Shown one piece after another: positions 59,301 to 64,000 of a DNA stretch of 64,000 bases. The stretch is taken from positions 26,276,558-26,340,557 of the forward strand of contig NC_030388.2 of the NCBI RefSeq assembly GCF_001625215.2, in the 5' to 3' direction. Position numbers and translations under genes: made by a program. Each line of letters begins with the position of its first letter. The first letter of the stretch is position 1. The notes below the pieces were generated by a model. It ran no database searches, had not been told where the DNA came from, and worked only from the letters and a program-made list of their open reading frames with translations. The DNA comes from Daucus carota subsp. sativus. Lineage: Eukaryota > Streptophyta > Magnoliopsida > Apiales > Apiaceae.

Positions 59301-59379
59301 TTGGCCTATCGGCTTCCTGGTAAAGTATATACCTGTCCCAGAAAAACCGTTCTTCAGCTTTCTGAAGGGAAGAACTTGA
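56344..59379 (+). CDS. ACA13: Autoinhibited plasma-membrane-type Ca2+-ATPase (type IIB), intronless, ACA12/13-like
   Basis: A single 1011-codon frame. From family knowledge, this P-type pump exports Ca2+ from the cytosol at the plasma membrane and is released from autoinhibition by calmodulin binding to its N-terminus. Visible features: N-terminal calmodulin-binding helix RKRWHLAFAAIYSSR (26-40); A-domain TGES (266-269); PEGLP in TM4 (397-401); phosphorylation site DKTGTLT with Asp440; nucleotide domain KGAAE (561) and ITGDN (664); hinge TGDGTNDAP (741-749); TM6 WVNLIMDTLGA with the Ca2+-liganding Asn and Asp. About ten membrane segments are expected. Lack of introns is characteristic of ACA12 and ACA13, which cannot be told apart here. 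The first codons match the start of the second copy at 63,888, supporting this ATG. All catalytic residues are present. Confidence 0.93.
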   Translation: MSAILDLNLGCMDSIMQLKSITNLSRKRWHLAFAAIYSSRAFSHLKRSSKSRRYDPVPKENSAVDIFPLSFGNVSQSSLKRLVKDKDLEHLESLGGVEGLVSALETDMENGIHADSDDISRRQEAFGVNTYPRMPAKSFFSFVVEALKDPTILILLVCAALSLGFGMKEDGPKEGWYDGGSIFVAVFLVISVSAISNFRQSRQFDKLSKVSNNIQVEVVRKGRRQQISVFDIVVGDVVCLKIGDQVPADGLFVEGHSLQIDEASMTGESDHVEVNLDKNPFLISGTKVADGYAKFVVTSVGMNTTWGEMMSSISQDSSEETPLQARLNKLTSSIGKIGLAVAFLVLLVLLIRFFTGNTKDDDGKTEFNGSKTKADDVINGVVGIIAAAVTIVVVAIPEGLPLAVTLTLAYSMKRMMADQAMVRKLSACETMGSATTICTDKTGTLTMNQMKVTKFFLGHDSMGDRSFTSIASGIIELFYQGVGLNTTGSVYKPNAGSELEFSGSPTEKAILSWAVMELNMDMEELKRSTKLIHVEAFNSEKKRSGILMKKSGDNTMHVHWKGAAEMIIAMCTHYYDSLGNIKVIDDTQREKFDLLVQGMAASSLRCIAFAHTQVSEHEWSHGNGKLKENSLTLLGLVGIKDPCRPGVWKAVQDCQHAGVHVKMITGDNVFTAKAIATECGILKIDQDMDGAVVEGVEFRNYTQEERMEKVDKICVMARSSPFDKLLMVQCLKQKGHVVAVTGDGTNDAPALKEADIGLSMGIQGTEVAKESSDIVILDDNFASVATVLRWGRCVYNNIQKFIQFQLTVNVAALVINFVAAISSGEVPLTAVQLLWVNLIMDTLGALALATEQPTKELMDKRPVGRTEPLISNIMWRNLIAQALYQIVVLLTLQFGGEKIFNVNEKVKDTLIFNTFVLCQVFNEFNARKLEKKNVFEGIHKNKLFLGIIGITIVLQVVMVEFLKKFADTERLNWGQWGACIGIAILSWPIGFLVKYIPVPEKPFFSFLKGRT

Positions 59380-60222
59380 AGGACATCTTCATGGAAAACA
59401 TATTAAGATCTTGTTGAAGTTTGTTAAAGCTTGCTGTATATATTTATTTTTTAAATAAATTCCTTCGAGTCTTCTCTTAATTAGGATTTAGTATATCCAT
59501 ATTCTGTAATTTACTTGCTGATATGAAACTTTTTTTGCAATTACTTGGCAGCTCTAGAAACTCTTTATAATCAGTCTGACAGTACAAATTTTGATTTTCT
59601 TAAGCAATTAATTACTTGGAAGCAATTAATTTTTACTTGAACAAATTTGGCATGTTTGATTAACTTTCAATGTTTAGCAGGAAGCCAGGAACCATCAAAT
59701 AGCTCAAAGGACATGCATGAAGCATGAAATTATGATGTGTATAAAATATAGTATAAGGTTTTTAATGTCATCATTTGTGCAGATTCCAGTACTGCAGTTA
59801 CTTTGTTTTTATGCCTACAGAGTTGGAAAAAATTATAATTATAGCACATTGGTAACATTTTACAAAAGCAAGAGATTAGAGCTAGATGAAGATTGAAGAT
59901 ATAGAGTGGAACCTGAACAAGCGTCCAGTTTCCGAGTCACCTGAAAGATAGTTCTGCATTATAGGACCACTATGTTGTTGAAGTGAGGTGCAGTGTCCAT
60001 AGAACAACTATTTGAGTACATATATGTGTGTTCCGTAGGAGCCATTATCAGCTTCATAAAGTTGCAGAATCTGATGAACATCTGCAGAAGATAATATGAT
60101 ATATTAAAATTTACTAGATTATCTAGTAAATCCTCATAACTTCTCTTTTAATTTCACAAAAATATGAAACCAATCCAAACAAAACGTACTGAGTGTATCC
60201 ACTCGTAGAATGGGGTATTATA
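59380..60222. other. 3' flank of the Ca2+-ATPase gene
   Basis: Presumed 3' UTR and spacer. A phrase at 59,709-59,740 (AAGGACATGCATGAAGCATG) is similar to 60,392-60,420 (AAGGACATGTATGAAACACG), suggesting that 3' sequence was copied together with the gene fragment that follows. Confidence 0.5.
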
Positions 60223-60383
60223 GTTTGGCATCTGTGGCCAGTGGCCACTGTTTTAAGATGGAAATGATGTGTTTACAACAACATCCAGAAATTTATTCAG
60301 TTCCAGTTGACTATAGTTGACTAGTTGTGGCAGCTCTTGTTATCAACTTCGTGCCAGACCGGAAGCTATATCATTAGGAGAGG
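60223..60383 (+). pseudogene. Ca2+-ATPase gene fragment
   Basis: Matches 58,682-58,822 of the intact gene (TM5 region), including an identical block from GTGTTTACAACAACATCCAG to AGTTCCAGTT. Small insertions, deletions and a stop break the frame. It lies between the intact gene and the second copy, in the same orientation, and is a relic of a third copy in the array. Confidence 0.88.
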
Positions 60384-62156
60384 ACATTGTCGGAAGGACA
60401 TGTATGAAACACGACATTATGCAGTGTGGAAGAAACAGTAAGAAGTTTGTAAGATCACCATCTCGACTCACTCAGATGCATATTCCATGTTGTTATGCCT
60501 TCAATGTTTATATATACAAAAAACTCCAGCAGATAGAAAATTGGTAGCACTCTCCGGCTTACAAACATATATGAAACAACACTATGTCATCTGTATGACA
60601 CGGGGCAAATCTCTTCTAAATTATCATTACTCTGGCATTCATATTTATGCTAGAGTAGAGTACCTTTCTTGGCTGGAATGCTGGAGTGAAGTTTTATGAT
60701 ACATGATTCTAAACAAAACATACAAAGTATATCCGCTTAGCTTACAGCCTTACACACTTACCAGCAGTTCTAGAGCAGAGGGATTGTTTATGTTAACTCG
60801 TGACACTCACTTTAATCAGGTTTCATAGAACTATGTTTCAGAAATTTGTATGGTGTATATGTATGCTATAGAGTGTTTATACAGCCATCAATTTTCCCGT
60901 CGTTGGATCATTGATCCAATGGCTGGGATTAAAAATTCTAATTCCACTATCAGAACAAAATTTTAGCCAAACTTCCTTGTAGCAAAATTTTTGTGCTGGT
61001 AGGGGGAGCATATTTTTAATTCCAGCCTTTGGATCCCAACACATATTATTTTACCAATGGATGTTTTAGTTTGCATTATAGAGTATTTTAAACATACACT
61101 CAACAATTCAGTATCTTCATGTTCTGTACTTTAATATATATAGTCCTCCATAGCAAATTACATGGCAGCTGTGGAGTACAGTAATAAAAAGAGACTCTTA
61201 TTACATATAATGTTTTCAGTCATACAAATAAAATTAGTTCTTCTGAATACAATTTCACTCAGTTTCCAAAGAGACTCACACTCTCATAGTGTTTTCAGCT
61301 TAAGCTAAACAACAGTCACCTGGTTGAGAACTGGCATAGCAACTTAAGCCTTTGTGCTCCTCCAGGCTTTGTAAGTAGATCAATAGGCAATTAGCACCAA
61401 AAAAAAAAAAAGTAGATCAATAGGCTGATTATATGCAGAAACATAGAGAGATTTATGATAAAATCGAATCTATGGATCATTAACGAATCGAGGATCGCAA
61501 ACGATGATTCGATTGATGACGAAGAAAGAATTTAGTTCAATTATCTAAGACAGAAAAAGAATTTTTATCGATTGATGATAAAAAGAATTTTTATCGGTTG
61601 AGGACCAATTCTATAAAAAGATGTCTTAGTCAATTTAATAAAAGATGTCTTAATGAAAAGAAAAGAGAAAATTAAGATAGAGTAATTAAGAGTGCACTAT
61701 AAATAATTATAATAATAACCTCATTAGTATGATCTCATTATAGTTGTTATGATCATTCGGCACATAACCCAAATTGAAAAACGATCCAGAAATGAAACGT
61801 ACCTGGGGAATTAGTTGGATGAGAGCAGAGGAAAGTTCCCTCGTATGAAAACTGATGAGGTAGTGTGGATATCTTACTTATATGCAGGAGTGGTTTTGGA
61901 TTGGTTGAGTTAGCAAAGCTGCTGCTTTGTCTTTCAGCTTCAGGAAGTTCTGTAAAATTAGCACACGAAAACACACATATTTTATGGGTGAAAGAGCACA
62001 TATTCACACTCTCCGACATAATTTCATTTCTTTATAACATATAAATATACAATAGATAACCATTCATTGTTTTTTACGAAAATATATATGTATAGTTAAA
62101 ATTGGTCTGAAAACCTAAGAGCAGTTCTTTTATTTTGAAATCAAGAAAATCAGTTA
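60384..62156. other. Spacer between Ca2+-ATPase copies
   Basis: No supported gene. It contains an inverted repeat (60,933-60,957 with 61,012-61,036; GATCCAATGGCTGGGATTAA against its near inverse), which may be a decayed MITE. The minus-strand frame at 61,753-62,019 (88 codons) has no recognisable motif. Confidence 0.4.
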
Positions 62157-62173
62157 ATTGGACTTTATTATTA

Positions 62174-62280
62174 TTTTTTTGACAAAAATATGGTTTATAG
62201 TCTTATAAATGAGTATTAAACCCAGCACCTGGGACGAAAGAGGATAAACTTTTAACCACTGAGTTATCCAACCGTACTCG
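62174..62280 (-). mobile_element. tRNA-derived SINE (copy 4), full length, minus orientation
   Basis: On the minus strand it begins CGAGTACGGTTGG, carries an A-box-like TGGATAACTCAGTGGTTA and a B-box region around GTGCTGGGTTTAAT, and ends in a short A tail. It is flanked by a perfect 17-bp duplication ATTGGACTTTATTATTA at 62,157-62,173 and 62,281-62,297. The A box identifies the tRNA-derived head missing from copies 2 and 3. Confidence 0.88.
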
Positions 62281-62297
62281 ATTGGACTTTATTATTA

Positions 62298-62667
62298 GTT
62301 ACTTCGAATTGATGATTAAATCACTTGAACGGGGAGATGTATTCAATTGATATTTCTTAAGAAAAACTCTTATGTTCATGAAAGTACCGTAATCAATTGA
62401 AATTTTAAAAAAAATATATTGAAATTTTGAGATTTTTATTTAAATTATAGAATTCAATGATATTTAATTAGGCTTTTAAATTATACTTAAAAATCCAATG
62501 ATACTCAATTGGAATTATATAAAATTTATTAAATCTAATGATATTCAAACACTGATGAATTTTCTTGAACTTCATAAGGTAATGGATTTTGGGGATTGTT
62601 CAACGTTTTTTTGTGGTTCTTCAGATCTTGAAGCGTTGTTTCTACATCCTCTAATATATGTATCTAG
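62298..62667. other. AT-rich spacer
   Basis: Nothing recognisable. 'AATGATATTCAA' and 'AATGATACTCAA' type phrases recur between about 62,455 and 62,550. Confidence 0.35.
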
Positions 62668-62810
62668 CACTACAAGAAAAACGGCTATTTTTAACTGTTT
62701 TTTTGATTAGAAGCTATTTTCGACCGTTTTTGGTTGAAAATAAACGGTTGTAAATAATATATTCAACTGTATTTGGTCAGAAAAAAGCCGGTCGAAAAAG
62801 CCGCCTGCAT
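62668..62810. mobile_element. CACTA transposon terminus (fragment)
   Basis: CACTACAAGAAAAACGGCTA is the classic CACTA terminal sequence. It is followed by subterminal phrases in both orientations (TTCGACCGTTTTTGGTTG, AATAAACGGTTG, CCGGTCGAAAAAGCCG). No matching right end (TTCTTGTAGTG) is present before the next gene, so this is one end only. Confidence 0.6.
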
Positions 62811-63722
62811 AAATCAAATTATAAAATTTATAAAATATTTATGATTAATTATATCCTCTTATACCTAATCTTTACCCGTCCTCAGCCTCTTCTGAATTAG
62901 ATTTACGTGGGGAAAAAAAATTCAGTTTTATGAATTTTGATACAACATAAACGCGTTATACTTGCTTAAACTTTTGAGATATAAACGAGTAATAAATCAT
63001 TTTAAATTTGATTTAGCAAAATTTTAAGCAAACTCAAACTACTTGACCCAGTTGAATGTAATTTATGCATTGCGAAATTGAGATTTTCATAATATCTATC
63101 AAAATTAATTTTATTTATTCGAAAGGTAAAGTTAGTAGAGTTTATGCGGAGTCAATTCAAGATCAGCATTTTTGAGCTTTTACTTTTGTTTTTTTTCATA
63201 ACTTTTGACTTTTGTTAATATTATTCAAAATCAGTTATATTATTAACATAATATTACCCTACATTTGAGGTGCTATTACCATCTTTTTAGCCTATTTTTC
63301 TTAGATATCGTGCAATGGTGCATAAATATTTTCTTTGTGTATCAATTCAAGGTATAATGTCAAAAGATAAAATTATAAAGAATTTACAATATAGAAATTG
63401 TATAAGCATAACGAGAGTCGTTGCTTGAGATAAGCACCAACAATCATATATGATCAGAAAAGCCTGCTACAGCCTACATATATCAAAAGTCAAAGGAACT
63501 CCTATATTAAATAACCAAAGGGATGTGAATAAACTCAATAACTGCATGGCCACCTTATGATAATAAAATTCAACTATCTGGATGAAAAAGTAACGATTAC
63601 TTAACTTAAAAGCTTACTCGTTTTGTAGTATTATTTAATTCTTTAATGTGTAACACAAGAATACGTACGCGCACACATATCCGAAAGAAAGTTCTTAGAA
63701 GCCAGTACAGTAAACTTCAGAT
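62811..63722. other. Upstream region of the second Ca2+-ATPase copy
   Basis: AT-rich, no gene seen. The promoter of the next gene lies in the final part. Confidence 0.4.
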
Positions 63723-63732
63723 CTATATATAT
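63723..63732 (+). promoter_or_regulatory. TATA box of the second Ca2+-ATPase copy
   Basis: CTATATATAT lies about 160 bp before the start codon, a layout similar to that of the first copy. Confidence 0.45.
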
Positions 63733-63887
63733 GGATATGGATCATGAAACATTAGTAATTGTAAACTTAATTTCGTAAGCTTTTACAGAAACTTGTTCTT
63801 CAGTTCTCATCCTTCAATTTCTTACATCGATTCGAGTTTTTGTCGATTCCGCAACTAAACACATAGCTCCTGCAAGTATCAATTAAG

Positions 63888-64000
63888 ATGTCTGCTATAA
63901 TTGATTTGAATCATCGTTGCATGGACTCTCTGCAGCAACTCAAGTCCATCAGTCCTCTCAGCAGAAAAAGATGGAACTTGGCTTTTGCAACTATATACTC
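63888..64000 (+). CDS. Second Ca2+-ATPase (ACA12/13-like), 5' end only
   Basis: An open frame of 37 codons runs to the window edge. Its start (MSAIIDLNHRCMDS, then SRKRWNLAFATIY) aligns with residues 1-37 of the pump at 56,344, including the calmodulin-binding helix, with about ten differences. The gene continues beyond the window. Same orientation, so the two pumps are tandem duplicates about 4.5 kb apart. Whether the rest is intact cannot be seen. Confidence 0.88.
   Translation, partial: MSAIIDLNHRCMDSLQQLKSISPLSRKRWNLAFATIY

Noticed and set aside
61753..62019. 88-codon minus-strand frame near the SINE at 62,174
   Set aside because: No motif, no splice partner and no conserved start; kept only as spacer.

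Overview
The window is AT-rich nuclear DNA of a flowering plant. Six recognisable plant genes with GT-AG introns (a BolA2, a plastid fibrillin, an ARL5-type small GTPase, the starch-binding protein LESV, a CML8-type calmodulin and a type IIB Ca2+-ATPase) lie in a landscape of MITEs, SINEs and LTR retrotransposons. The protein sequences look eudicot. I cannot fix the species from sequence alone; an asterid such as an Apiaceae member is only a guess.

Layout. 0.5-3.7 kb: BOLA2 (3 exons). 4.4-4.8 kb: two orphan minus-strand exon-like pieces. 5.5-7.9 kb: FBN5-like fibrillin (7 exons). 8.7-11.1 kb: a SINE, a short palindromic-ended MITE and a Stowaway-like MITE next to the ARL5 promoter. 11.4-14.9 kb: ARL5-type GTPase (2 coding exons, 2.9-kb intron). 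18.0-20.1 kb: LESV (4 exons). 20.8-27.0 kb: AT-rich intergenic DNA with a MITE cluster. 27.8-29.0 kb: CML8-like calmodulin (4 exons). 29.5-55.1 kb: a repeat block. 56.3-64.0 kb: an intronless Ca2+-ATPase gene of the ACA12/13 type, a degenerate fragment of the same gene, and the start of a second intact copy that runs off the window.

The repeat block is the most informative part. A roughly 3.4-kb segment, itself holding a decayed LINE, a SINE and a Harbinger-type MITE, is duplicated in tandem. The upstream copy (29,510-32,927) later gained only a 183-bp hAT-like MITE. The downstream copy (32,928-55,096) was inflated to 22 kb by four insertions: a Ty3/gypsy Tat-lineage element, a 4.3-kb non-autonomous LTR element, a 313-bp hAT-like MITE and a Ty1/copia element on the minus strand. 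Subtracting the insertions and their target duplications returns the two copies to about 3.2 kb each, so the order of events can be read from the sequence. The gypsy element has a full coding frame and a spliced antisense gene, but its 5' LTR is reduced to 45 bp and it is flanked by a 265-bp direct duplication of the target instead of the usual 5 bp.

The host genes do not form a pathway or operon. BOLA2 (iron-sulfur/redox), FBN5 (plastoquinone), LESV (starch), CML8 and the ACA pumps (calcium signalling) are independent plant genes. CML8 and the ACA pumps belong to the same signalling field, but their proximity is probably coincidental.
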